DNA from: Prauserella cavernicola | GTDB taxonomy: Bacteria > Actinomycetota > Actinomycetes > Mycobacteriales > Pseudonocardiaceae | Direction of reading: 5' to 3' | Length of the DNA stretch: 64,000 nt | NCBI RefSeq assembly: GCF_016595675.1 | Contig: NZ_JAENJH010000003.1 | Coordinates: 682,001-746,000 of the forward strand | Part shown: positions 24,253 through 31,574 of the stretch, piece after piece | How the letters are laid out: each line of letters opens with the position of its first letter | Numbering within the stretch: the stretch's first letter is position 1 | Made by a program: the position numbers and the translations under genes | Notes under the pieces: generated by a model | Seen by the model: the letters and a program-made list of their open reading frames with translations, nothing else | What the model was told of the DNA's origin: nothing | Database searches by the model: none

Positions 24253-24507
24253 TCAGTCGGTGAACAGGTGCACGTGGGCGGCGATGTCGGTGGTGGTGGC
24301 CCACCGGAACCCGAGCACCGCTTCACCGGTGTCGGCGTAGGTGGGGAACAACCCCGCCGTGTTGAACACGTGCACTGGCAGTGCGGCGAACGTGGCGCTG
24401 TCGGGGATGTGAGCGAGCCGGGCGGCATCGACCGCGCCGGATTCACCCGACACGAGCACCCAGACGTGGCTGTCGTCGACGGCCAGCGGTGGCGTGACGG
24501 TCAACAT
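24253..24507 (-). CDS. Small AICE protein of unknown function
   Basis: 84 residues: MLTVTPPLAVDDSHVWVLVS, then AARLAHIPDSATFAALPVHV and a C-terminal AVLGFRWATTTDIAAHVHLF. It appears to be a compact alpha/beta protein with no membrane segment. A GGAGAGGA ribosome site precedes the chosen ATG. It lies between the translocase and the replication initiator, spaced 44 and 15 bases from them, so it is part of the transfer-replication operon. Similar small ORFs occur at this position in AICEs, but I know no function. Confidence 0.65.
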   Translation of the reverse strand: MLTVTPPLAVDDSHVWVLVSGESGAVDAARLAHIPDSATFAALPVHVFNTAGLFPTYADTGEAVLGFRWATTTDIAAHVHLFTD

Positions 24508-24551
24508 GAGAACAGTCCTCTCCTGCAACTAGTGGTTGGTATGTAAGGGAT

Positions 24552-25382
24552 TCAGGCGACGATGCGGCCCGCGCGGAGCTTGCGGGCGTAGTCGACCAGT
24601 GCGTAGATCTCGTCGTCGGACAGGTAGGCCGACTTCATGCGGCGGGGGATGCCGCCTTCGGCCAGCAGCAGGCCGACTCCGCGTTCTTCGGGAGCGATGG
24701 TGGCGGCGTTGTATCCGCCGGTGGCCCAGCCCCGGCCGAGGATGATGTCCGAGCTGGAATCGGTGGTGCAGCGAAACGCCAGCCGGTAGCCGAACAGGTC
24801 CCGCAGGCTGGTGGGGATGATGTCGGCGGAGGGTCGCTGAGTGGCGGCCACGACGATGACGCCCGCGGCCCGGCCTCGAGCCACCAGGTCTCGGAGCAGC
24901 CGTACGAACGCCTCTTGTTCGTCCTTGCCGCCCATCGTGGCGGAGAACAGGGCCAGCTCGTCGAGCACGAGCATGATCACGTCGACCGGGTCTTTCCGGT
25001 CGATCTTGCGCCGCCGTACGCGGTCGAGTTCGTCGTAGCGGCGGTTCATCTCCGCCTGGAGCTCTTCAAGGCGCACGAGAGCGGTGGCGATGTCCGGACC
25101 GACGAAGACGTCGGAGAGCTCCCGCCACAGGCCGAGCTCAACCTGCTTGCCGTCGAAGAGCCAGAGGGACACGTCCGAGCACAAGGCTCCGTGTGCGACG
25201 ACGTTGTTCAGGGCGACCGACTTGCCCGCGCCGGGCTCTCCGGCCATGAGGATGTTGCGGTAGATCAACTCGATGTCGACGTGGTGGCCGTCTTCGAAGA
25301 TGCCCAGGTGAACCGGGTCGTAGATGGAAAGGTCGGCTGCGGACGCTCCGCCGCGCTTGCTGTTCTTTCTCCTGGTCAGCAT
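24552..25382 (-). CDS. FtsK/SpoIIIE-domain DNA translocase (TraB/TraSA-like), motor half
   Basis: 276 residues. Walker A is ILMAGEPGAGKSVALNNVV near residues 45-63, Walker B is VIMLVLDELALFSA, and the downstream motif VVAATQRPSADIIPTSLRD is typical of FtsK-like hexamers. Known AICE TraB proteins move double-stranded DNA between hyphae at contact sites using a single such motor. Here the motor is separate from its membrane part, which is coded by the gene just upstream (25395-26174). An AGGAGG ribosome site overlaps the stop region of that gene, so expression is coupled. The C-terminal wing (LSDDEIYALVDYARKLRAG) may recognise the clt repeats of the element. Confidence 0.88.
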   Translation of the reverse strand: MLTRRKNSKRGGASAADLSIYDPVHLGIFEDGHHVDIELIYRNILMAGEPGAGKSVALNNVVAHGALCSDVSLWLFDGKQVELGLWRELSDVFVGPDIATALVRLEELQAEMNRRYDELDRVRRRKIDRKDPVDVIMLVLDELALFSATMGGKDEQEAFVRLLRDLVARGRAAGVIVVAATQRPSADIIPTSLRDLFGYRLAFRCTTDSSSDIILGRGWATGGYNAATIAPEERGVGLLLAEGGIPRRMKSAYLSDDEIYALVDYARKLRAGRIVA

Positions 25383-25394
25383 GGGGCGGCCCTC

Positions 25395-26174
25395 CTAGTC
25401 GATGTAGTCGGAGAGGTCTTCGCCGTTGACGACCACCGAGGGCCGAGCAGCGTCGGGAGTCGACTTCTTGGCAGCCTTGGCCGGTTTCGCGGTGGTGCCG
25501 GTGTTCTTCCGGATGGGCAGGGGAGTGACGGTGGCGGCGGAGATGGGCTCGACACCTTCGGGGGTGGCCTGCTGGCCGCGCATCCGGGCGGAGAGCCGGG
25601 CCAGGGGTGAGGCGATGGGCTGTGGCTTGTCGAGCGGGTCCCGGCGAACGATTTCGACGGCGACCAGAGTGGAGAGGGAACGCACGCGGTGCAGGCGTGC
25701 GGAGCGGGCGAAGCAGGCCGGGGCGATGGAGCCCAGCACGTGTTCCAGTTCTTCCGCCGAGGAGCCCGCGCGGGTCCACATCCAGACCCGTTCTCCGGTC
25801 TTGGTGGGCCTGGCCCACAGCATGAACGGCAACGAGCCGTCCAGGTTCATGGTGCGGACCTTGGCCATCCGCAGACACGTCCGAAGCCGGTGCCGGTCGA
25901 CGACGCACCAGAACCGGGCCAGTACGAAACGACGAGCGGGTGGCACCACGGCCACGAAGGCGACGGTGCCGCCGACGGTGAGCCACATGACCACCGTGGA
26001 CGTCTCACTCTGGAACCAGACCAGAGTGACGACGGTAGCCGCGGTCAGCGCGATCTCTGCGCGCCAGCGGATCAGCATTCCGATGAGGGCGGCGGGCCAG
26101 GATTGCTTGGGAGTCCGCCAGACCTCCATGACATCGACACGCGCACCGGGTGCGCGCCGCGTAGACTTTGGCAT
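25395..26174 (-). CDS. Membrane partner of the AICE translocase (N-terminal half of a split TraB-like system)
   Basis: 259 residues. After a short cytoplasmic start come two membrane helices (IALTAATVVTLVWF; VVMWLTVGGTVAFVAVVPPARRF) and a long soluble region with RMAKVRTMNLDGSLPFMLWARP and LEHVLGSIAPACF. A basic, alanine-rich linker (KNTGTTAKPAKAAKKS) ends at SDYID. The GGAGG ribosome site fixes ATG 26174. It is followed after 12 bases by the FtsK motor gene. In many AICEs the membrane and motor parts are one polypeptide, so this looks like a two-gene version. Role: anchoring the DNA pump; inferred. Confidence 0.7.
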   Translation of the reverse strand: MPKSTRRAPGARVDVMEVWRTPKQSWPAALIGMLIRWRAEIALTAATVVTLVWFQSETSTVVMWLTVGGTVAFVAVVPPARRFVLARFWCVVDRHRLRTCLRMAKVRTMNLDGSLPFMLWARPTKTGERVWMWTRAGSSAEELEHVLGSIAPACFARSARLHRVRSLSTLVAVEIVRRDPLDKPQPIASPLARLSARMRGQQATPEGVEPISAATVTPLPIRKNTGTTAKPAKAAKKSTPDAARPSVVVNGEDLSDYID

Positions 26175-26268
26175 GGCTCGTGGCCTCCAAGGCAGAGTCG
26201 GAAGACGAGAGGCACGAGCCGGACGGAACCGCCAAGAACCAGACCGGCCCGTGCTCTCTCAACAGGGA

Positions 26269-26355
26269 TCAGCCGAAGTCGACGACCTCGGATTCGTTCA
26301 GACCGTGCTCGCGCACGGTGGCGTCACGGGCGTTCTTCGTCACGTCGCTTGCCAT
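26269..26355 (-). CDS. Micro-protein of 28 residues, translationally coupled
   Basis: Reads MASDVTKNARDATVREHGLN then ESEVVDFG and TGA. Its ATG overlaps the stop of the preceding gene in the form TGATG, a classic coupling junction. It lies between two conserved AICE genes on the same strand. It is acidic and hydrophilic with no recognisable motif. The junction is the main evidence that it is translated. Confidence 0.35.
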   Translation of the reverse strand: MASDVTKNARDATVREHGLNESEVVDFG

Positions 26356-26702
26356 CACTTGTCACCGGCGGGAGCACCCGCACCGGCCGATTTCGTCGCA
26401 GGGACCGGCTTCACATCGGTGGCGCGGTACGCCACACCGTTTCGGCCGTTCTGTGCCCAGGGAATCGCCTGCAACGCAATTGGGATGACCGGCTGACCAA
26501 CCGAGACCTTGGGAGGCTGGGGAGCCGCTACGGTCACGGTGATCACCTCAGCCCCGCCGTCGTCCATGGCAACCAGCTGCACTGACCACATCGGAATGTT
26601 GGTGTTGCGCTCCACGCGCTGCACACCGTTCTGGTCCTTCTTCGCATCGGCCTCACGGCCCACGGTGAACGACACACGCGAGGTGTCAATCAACAGACGC
26701 AC
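26355..26702 (-). CDS. Conserved small AICE protein
   Basis: 115 residues from the second of two GTGs, nine bases after GGAGG. VRLLIDTSRVSFTVGREADA, then IPMWSVQLVAMDDGGAEVIT, VSVGQPVIPIALQAIPW and GRNGVAYRATDVKPV form a beta-rich protein seen in the transfer region of many AICEs. The C-terminus is an alanine/glycine-rich tail. Its function is not established to my knowledge; a single-stranded-DNA-binding or plasmid control role would fit a small beta-barrel, but that is inference. It is the first gene of the minus-strand transfer operon. Confidence 0.68.
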   Translation of the reverse strand: MRLLIDTSRVSFTVGREADAKKDQNGVQRVERNTNIPMWSVQLVAMDDGGAEVITVTVAAPQPPKVSVGQPVIPIALQAIPWAQNGRNGVAYRATDVKPVPATKSAGAGAPAGDK

Positions 26703-26805
26703 AACCACTGCCCTCCAAGGCAATCTGTTCGGTTCGCCGCACCACAGGAATCGGGTGCGTACCTGAAACAGTGCCGTCAGAGGGTGGGACACCAGCACCA
26801 CGTGG

Positions 26806-26847
26806 AGGGACTTCTCAGGACGTCCCTGCTACGGTCTAGACGTCCCT
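26806..26847. promoter_or_regulatory. Divergent control region with repeated GACGTCCCT motif
   Basis: GACGTCCCT occurs at 26819-26827 and again at 26839-26847, twenty bases apart, and AGGGAC at 26806-26811 is an inverted half of the same motif. The region separates the minus-strand transfer operon from the plus-strand regulator and Nudix genes, so it is the likely operator of the AICE repressor. Confidence 0.5.
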
Positions 26848-26875
26848 TGGTTCTGTGTCGGTGAGGGGGCACCAC

Positions 26876-27625
26876 ATGGCCAATGAACGACTGCGTGAGG
26901 CGCTGCTGGCGAAGGAGCTGGCGCCCGACCAGTTGGCCGAGAAGCTCGCGGTCGACCCGAAGACGGTCGAACGCTGGATCACCAAAGGCAGGACTCCGTA
27001 CGCGAAGTACCGCCACCGGATCGCGGCCATGCTCGGCCAGACCGAGAGCTACCTGTGGCCCGACGCCTACAGCGAGGACGCCAAGGCCGAGATCAGCGGC
27101 TCCGAGATCATCAAGGTCTATCCGCACCGCAACGCCGTACCCGCCGACCTCTGGGACAGGCTCCTGGATCAGGCCACGACGCACGTCGACATGCTCGTTT
27201 ACGTCGGCATGTTCATGACCGAGAAGCCCAACCTCCTCAACCAGCTCCGCGCCAAGGCCGACGCGGGGGCGAGTATCCGCCTACTCTTCGGCGACCGGGA
27301 CGCCCCGGCCGTGGTCCAGCGCAGCGTGGACGAGGGGATCGGCGAGCGCACCATCCCCGCCAAGATCGACCACGCACTTGCCCACTTCCGGCCGCTCAAC
27401 GATGCGCCGGGAATCGACATCCGAACGCACGGAACGGTGCTCTACAACAGCATCTTCCGGTTCGACGACGAGATGATCGTCAACCCACACGTCTACGGCA
27501 AGATCGCCGCCCACGCCCCCGCCATGCACCTCAGGCGGCTCTCGGCCGGCGACCTCTTCACCACCTACGCCGACAGCTTCACCGCCGTGTGGGAGAACGC
27601 CACGCCCTGCAAGTGGGAGGACTGA
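26876..27625 (+). CDS. AICE regulator: N-terminal HTH with PLD-like C-terminal domain (DUF5919-type)
   Basis: 249 residues. Residues about 5-60 are a helix-turn-helix (LREALLAKELAPDQLAEKLA, then VDPKTVERWITKGRTPYAKY). The rest resembles a phospholipase-D-like fold: IIKVYPHRNAVPADLWDRLL, LVYVGMFMTEKPNLLNQLRA, ASIRLLFGDRDAPAV, and HGTVLYNSIFRFDDEMIVNP. The second-half HKD motif is degenerate (RTHGTVLYN), so it is likely a sensor and not a nuclease. I chose ATG 26876 over an in-frame start seven codons upstream. It is divergent from the transfer operon and followed after six bases by the Nudix gene; it probably represses transfer genes. Confidence 0.8.
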   Translation: MANERLREALLAKELAPDQLAEKLAVDPKTVERWITKGRTPYAKYRHRIAAMLGQTESYLWPDAYSEDAKAEISGSEIIKVYPHRNAVPADLWDRLLDQATTHVDMLVYVGMFMTEKPNLLNQLRAKADAGASIRLLFGDRDAPAVVQRSVDEGIGERTIPAKIDHALAHFRPLNDAPGIDIRTHGTVLYNSIFRFDDEMIVNPHVYGKIAAHAPAMHLRRLSAGDLFTTYADSFTAVWENATPCKWED

Positions 27626-27631
27626 CCGGCC

Positions 27632-28102
27632 GTGCCGAAGACGGACTACTACGACGACCCCGAGGCACCCCGGCCGAACAGTATCGTGCCCGCGGTGACA
27701 GCCATCGTGCGCAACGACGCGGGCGAGCTGCTGATGATCGAGCGCACCGACAACGGGCTCTGGGCGCTACCGGGCGGTGCACAGGACGTCGGCGAGAGCA
27801 TCACCGATGCCGTGGTCCGGGAAGTGCGCGAGGAAACCGGCATCGAGGTCGAGGTGACCGCCCTGTCCGGCACCTACACCGACCCCCGGCACGTCATCGC
27901 CTACGACGACGGCGAGGTCCGGCAGGAGTTCTCGCTCTGCTTCCTCGCCCGCCCCATCGGCGGCCAGGCGCACACCAGCGAGGAGTCCCGGCGCGTCCAC
28001 TGGGTGCCGCCGGAGAGGCTAGACGACCTGGACATCCACCCGTCCATGCTGCTGCGCATCCGCCACGGCCTCGAAGACCGAACAGCGCCCTACCTCGGCT
28101 AG
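27632..28102 (+). CDS. Nudix hydrolase, candidate Pif-like immunity factor of the AICE
   Basis: 156 residues from GTG 27632 with GGAGG in the end of the upstream gene. The Nudix box is complete: GGAQDVGESITDAVVREVRE followed by ETGI, with the essential REVREE glutamates. Upstream is SIVPAVTAIVRNDAGELLMIER and downstream RVHWVPPERLDDLDIHPSM. Known: in pSAM2 the Nudix-motif protein Pif prevents redundant transfer into cells already holding the element. Position next to the regulator on an AICE makes this the natural counterpart; a housekeeping nucleotide hydrolase role cannot be excluded. Confidence 0.82.
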   Translation: MPKTDYYDDPEAPRPNSIVPAVTAIVRNDAGELLMIERTDNGLWALPGGAQDVGESITDAVVREVREETGIEVEVTALSGTYTDPRHVIAYDDGEVRQEFSLCFLARPIGGQAHTSEESRRVHWVPPERLDDLDIHPSMLLRIRHGLEDRTAPYLG

Positions 28103-28352
28103 GGGCGTGTCAGATAAGTAGGCGGGCTGGTTGAGACAATCCAGGGCTTGCGCGACCGGGATGTTCTGGCGCTGGAAGTGCAGAGTCAGAAGTAGGCCAT
28201 CAACTGCGCCGTATACGCTGGTCAGCCTCGTAGAAGGCCGTGAAGGTGCGGCCACTACCAGTTGAGATCGCTAGTGAGGTGCACGATCTCCTGCAGCTGC
28301 GCGGTGACCGGCATCGCCGGCCACCGCGGTGCACCCGTAGCTGAGATGAGCT
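28103..28352. other. Gene-less 250 bp, possible insertion-sequence scar
   Basis: Begins GGGGCGTGTCAGATAAGTAG just after the Nudix stop, reminiscent of the end of an insertion sequence, but no transposase fragment longer than noise can be read and no matching inverted end was found. I see no convincing gene. Confidence 0.25.
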
Positions 28353-28781
28353 CTAGTGGTTGCAGGCTGTGGTGTTCCAGTACTGAGTCTCGGTAAGACT
28401 CAGCCCGTCATTAATTACCCAGGTCTGGAGCGTAAGTTGCACTTGGCCGCCTGGAACACTGCAGAAGCTGTGGCGAGTGGTTTGGTTGGTTGCCGACATC
28501 GTTTTCCAAACCACCCAAGAACTACCACTCTTGCGCTTGATTATAACGCTCACATTGCGTCCGTCTCCACGGCGATCAGAGAGCGCAAAGACGTTCTGCT
28601 TACCCGGGTGGTGCCCGTACGAGAACGAACCGCGCTGGTCGCCGCGGCTGTCAAACATTGGAGTAGTTTGGGCCTCGTCGTGAGCGGCTGCTGGTGCACT
28701 CATTGAGAGCATCAATAGTGTCACGAGCGCGAATAAAGTGGCGCCCAGCCTGCGATGTGAACTGGCGGTATTTATCGTCAT
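28353..28781 (-). CDS. Small secreted protein of unknown function
   Basis: 142 residues with a signal peptide (RRLGATLFALVTLLMLSMSAPAAAHDEA). The mature part is about 105 residues, hydrophilic and beta-rich: DQRGSFSYGHHPGKQNVFAL, NVSVIIKRKSGSSWVVWKTM, QVQLTLQTWVINDG. Two cysteines (HSFCSVPGG and NTTACNH) could form one disulphide. The gene is clearly AT-richer than the AICE core, with codons such as AAT, ATT and ACT being common, so it is probably a later acquisition. No family recognised. As AICE cargo it may act at the cell surface. Confidence 0.6.
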   Translation of the reverse strand: MTINTASSHRRLGATLFALVTLLMLSMSAPAAAHDEAQTTPMFDSRGDQRGSFSYGHHPGKQNVFALSDRRGDGRNVSVIIKRKSGSSWVVWKTMSATNQTTRHSFCSVPGGQVQLTLQTWVINDGLSLTETQYWNTTACNH

Positions 28782-29293
28782 TGATCTACCTCATTCGTCA
28801 CGCTGACTCGATGTCGCTTTGATTGCGGAACGGCGCGTCGGTAGGCGACTCGGCTAAATCCGCGATCCGCACCATGAGGGTGAAATGTCACCCGTTCCTC
28901 TGGTGACGGGCATCAGCGTCTTCTCCTTTTCTCCAGATGCCGGGACTCTATTGCGCACAACAGCCAGTGCCAGCCGATACCGATCCGTGCACGTCCGAAT
29001 GCATGGTCGGTATCAGGATTGAGCGACGCTGCTCGACCGTATCGGACAAGTCCCCATGACAGTGTGGGTCGATCTGCCCTTGACGGCTCCGGACGTTCCT
29101 GTGTAGCCGATTCCAACCGAGGGCATGGCGCGAGTTTGTGCGGGATCCGCTGGGGCTTCGGGACGTGGACTCGATTGGTGGTGCTACACGGCGGCGTTCC
29201 TGATGCGTACTCGAGGCGACCGTTCCGAATCGCTGGAGGTCCACAGTGGATGATGGAAAACCCGCATCTGCGCCAGTAGACGCCGCGATCGGG
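28782..29293. other. 512 bp without a convincing gene
   Basis: AT-richer than the flanks at its start, then of mixed composition. Frames on either strand here have no ribosome site and overlap one another. It probably contains the promoter of the secreted protein gene at its left edge. Confidence 0.4.
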
Positions 29294-29842
29294 CTACCCC
29301 TCGATCTCAGCCAGCCGCCGCTGAGTCCGCTCGACGGCAGACAGCAGCTCAGCCGAGGCACCGGTGATGAATCGCGTGACCAGGTGATCCGGCCCGTACC
29401 GCTGCTTGATCTCGGCGATGCGATCGTGCGCCCTGACCGTCTCGCCGTCCGGCGACGTGGTGAGGTCGCAGTACCAAAGCGCGTCCCGTAGCGGACCGCC
29501 CTCATCCGAGTAGGCGGTCATGTGCTGGCGAAGGTCGCGCAAGTCGGCCTCGTAGGCGGCGTACGAATGATGGGCGACCAGGTGCACCAGGCGTTCGGAC
29601 GCATCGACGCTGGCAAGGAAGACGGCACCGTCGACCGGATGAAAGCCCGTCTCCGCGAGGTCAGGGGCATAGCCCACGTCGTGCAGCACTGCGGCGGCTT
29701 CCAGCAGCTCGGCATCGGAACCGACGACCGCTTGAACAGTCCGGGCCTGGCGGGCGACGCCCTGCACGTGCGCCCAGCGACGAGGCAGGGACGAAGCCAA
29801 CTTGTCCTCGGACACTTCGTACGCCCAGTCGACCAGCGCCAT
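29294..29842 (-). CDS. HD-domain phosphohydrolase-like protein
   Basis: 182 residues from MALVDWAYEVSEDKLA. The HD pattern is visible: RRWAHVQGVARQARTVQAVV gives the first His, AAAVLHDVGYAPDLAETGFH the HD pair, and LVAHHSYAAYEADLRDL later histidines. Small HD proteins of this type are frequent cargo on AICEs and near XRE regulators; the domain hydrolyses nucleotides or cyclic nucleotides in characterised members. An in-frame ATG 24 codons upstream is possible but would run into the neighbouring gene. It is downstream of the 375-residue protein on the same strand with a 28-base gap, suggesting a two-gene unit. Confidence 0.72.
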   Translation of the reverse strand: MALVDWAYEVSEDKLASSLPRRWAHVQGVARQARTVQAVVGSDAELLEAAAVLHDVGYAPDLAETGFHPVDGAVFLASVDASERLVHLVAHHSYAAYEADLRDLRQHMTAYSDEGGPLRDALWYCDLTTSPDGETVRAHDRIAEIKQRYGPDHLVTRFITGASAELLSAVERTQRRLAEIEG

Positions 29843-29870
29843 CGGGCCAACGTACCGAACAAGCCCGAAT

Positions 29871-30998
29871 TCAGCGGTCGGAAACCTCAAACGCCACCTC
29901 AACGGCCGTCTCAATGTCCCCTACGTCGATCCCGGCCTCTCCGGCCTCACAGATGCCGAGTTCGAGCAGGTGGAACGCTCGCCGCCGTAACAGAGGCAGC
30001 GCCGTGTCGTCCCCAGCGTTCGTCCGTGCGTACAAGGCGGTGACATCCGCATCCACCGCGCGATCAATCCGGCGGATCATGGCCTCGACGTCCCCGGTTG
30101 GCGCTGGCGGTTCATCCGGGCCAGCCGACATCGACCCTCCGAGCTGGATCAAGCTGTGGCCGAGCTCCCGCCGGAACTGCGGATCGTCGACATCCCCGTC
30201 GACGAACTGCGACAGCGCGCCGATGACCTCGTAGCACTCATGCTCGACGCCACACTGTTGCGGCCGTAGACGAAGCGATCGAGGTCGAAGCGTCTCCAGG
30301 ATGCCCCGTGCGCGATCATGCAGCGGTTCAACGTCACCGTCACTTGCGCTGCACATGTCGTCGAACGCTGCTTCCAACGCTTCCCACTGGCGTCGTGGCA
30401 GGTGCGCAGCCACTGAACGCGTCGGGGGAGTGCTGCCCTGCCGTTGCACCCGTTTGACGTGGCGGTTGAAGTTCGCCGATGCTCGACTAACCGCGTCGGC
30501 CAGGTCGCGCAGCTCGTCCACCGCAACGGCCCACGAACCAACCTCAAGAACCTGGGCGCCGCTGACCAACGTCTCAACACGAGCTCGCGTCTCCCCGCAC
30601 ACGATGTCGAGTCCGTCGAGCGGCAATCCTGCTCGCTCCAGGATCGAGGCCGACCGTTCCAGCAGGTGTACGCCAAGCGTCCGTAGTGGCCCCGTGGCTG
30701 AGCCATCGCCCAAGGTGTTGCGATCAATGAGGTCACGGACCTCCGAATGAACTGCAGCGTCCAGCCGCTCTACGGCCCTGCCCAGCTCGACCTCAGCAGC
30801 GGGCCGTAGGGCACGCACCTGCATTGCCCACTGCCGCTCTTGCTCGGTGAAGCTCTCCTCGGCGGTCAGCTCCTCGTGCGGATGCTGGGCGGCGTACAGC
30901 ATCACCTCGGCCTTGCGAGTGTCATCGTCAGCCAACGCAGAGGCGATCTCGGCGCACTGCTCGGCACTCAACACAACTTCACGCTCATCCCGGCTCAT
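29871..30998 (-). CDS. Unrecognised 375-residue AICE cargo protein
   Basis: Starts MSRDEREVVLSAEQCAEIAS. It is strongly helical and acidic with no membrane segment. A short N-terminal block (residues 1-50) is followed by two similar-looking helical regions: LGRAVERLDAAVHSEVRDLI with LRTLGVHLLERSASILERAG, and MIRRIDRAVDADVTALYART with LPLLRRRAFHLLELGICEAG. The similarity suggests an internal duplication, with RQWEALEAAFDDMCSASDGD in the centre. I recognise no family. It is transcribed with the HD-domain gene. Confidence 0.55.
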   Translation of the reverse strand: MSRDEREVVLSAEQCAEIASALADDDTRKAEVMLYAAQHPHEELTAEESFTEQERQWAMQVRALRPAAEVELGRAVERLDAAVHSEVRDLIDRNTLGDGSATGPLRTLGVHLLERSASILERAGLPLDGLDIVCGETRARVETLVSGAQVLEVGSWAVAVDELRDLADAVSRASANFNRHVKRVQRQGSTPPTRSVAAHLPRRQWEALEAAFDDMCSASDGDVEPLHDRARGILETLRPRSLRLRPQQCGVEHECYEVIGALSQFVDGDVDDPQFRRELGHSLIQLGGSMSAGPDEPPAPTGDVEAMIRRIDRAVDADVTALYARTNAGDDTALPLLRRRAFHLLELGICEAGEAGIDVGDIETAVEVAFEVSDR

Positions 30999-31323
30999 GA
31001 CGCATCACCTGCACCGAGCGGCCAGCCGAGGTTCCCCATGCCCATGTCAGTCCCTTCGTCCACGGTCAGCCGTCGAGAACGTGGGGCGGCCCAGGACCCG
31101 GACAACACCGAAGGCAACACGAGCCGCACCCACGATCACGTGCGGGGATCAAGCCCCACCGGCTGACGTACCCGGACCGGACCGCCTCAACATGGGCAGC
31201 GAGCGCCGATCTTACCGGCGGCCCTCCGGCACCCCCGCTACCAGCGGATTCATGCGCGCCACGGGCACAAGCCGACAGTATCCGATTTTGGGATACTCGC
31301 AACCGTTACGGTCGGCTTGCTGT
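30999..31323. other. 325-bp intergenic region holding divergent promoters
   Basis: No gene is supported. It separates the minus-strand helical/HD unit from the plus-strand XRE gene and carries the inverted repeat at 31278-31296. Confidence 0.4.
31278..31296. promoter_or_regulatory. Probable operator of the small XRE regulator
   Basis: GTATCC-GATTTTG-GGATAC: perfect 6-bp arms with a 7-base spacer, 27 bases upstream of the XRE start codon. Confidence 0.5.
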
Positions 31324-31560
31324 GTGGAGAAGTCGATCTACTCGGCCGAGTACCAGCGCCTCTGTCAACTCCTCCGCGACGCGCGCCACGACGCAGGTCT
31401 GACGCAAGTTCAGGTGGCCTCACGGCTCGGCGTTCCTCAGTCGTTCGTCAGCAAGTACGAATCCGGGGAGCGGAGATTGGATGTTGTGGAGCTTCGACAT
31501 GTCTTGGAGGCACTGGAAATCTCGATACGGATCTTGCTGGCACGCGCTGGCTATGAATAG
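31324..31560 (+). CDS. Small XRE-family DNA-binding protein
   Basis: 78 residues from GTG 31324: VEKSIYSAEYQRLCQLLRDA, then RHDAGLTQVQVASRLGVPQS and FVSKYESGERRLDVVELRHV, a textbook XRE helix-turn-helix followed by LEALEISIRILLARAGYE. It stands directly upstream of and convergent with the nuclease-NACHT gene, whose stop lies 14 bases away. Small XRE regulators like this often control neighbouring defence or toxin genes. No strong ribosome site is visible, so a leaderless message is possible. Confidence 0.72.
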   Translation: MEKSIYSAEYQRLCQLLRDARHDAGLTQVQVASRLGVPQSFVSKYESGERRLDVVELRHVLEALEISIRILLARAGYE

Positions 31561-31574
31561 CTAAGTGGAGGATT

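Noticed and set aside
23182-24546. Long plus-strand frame opposite the replication initiator
   Set aside because: No motif; it mirrors the real minus-strand gene whose HUH-like and zinc motifs are clear.
28103-28352. Possible insertion-sequence end after the Nudix gene
   Set aside because: The start resembles an IS terminus, but no second end or transposase could be found.
31066-31302. 78-codon minus-strand frame upstream of the XRE gene
   Set aside because: It covers the operator and promoter region and has no ribosome site or recognisable domain.
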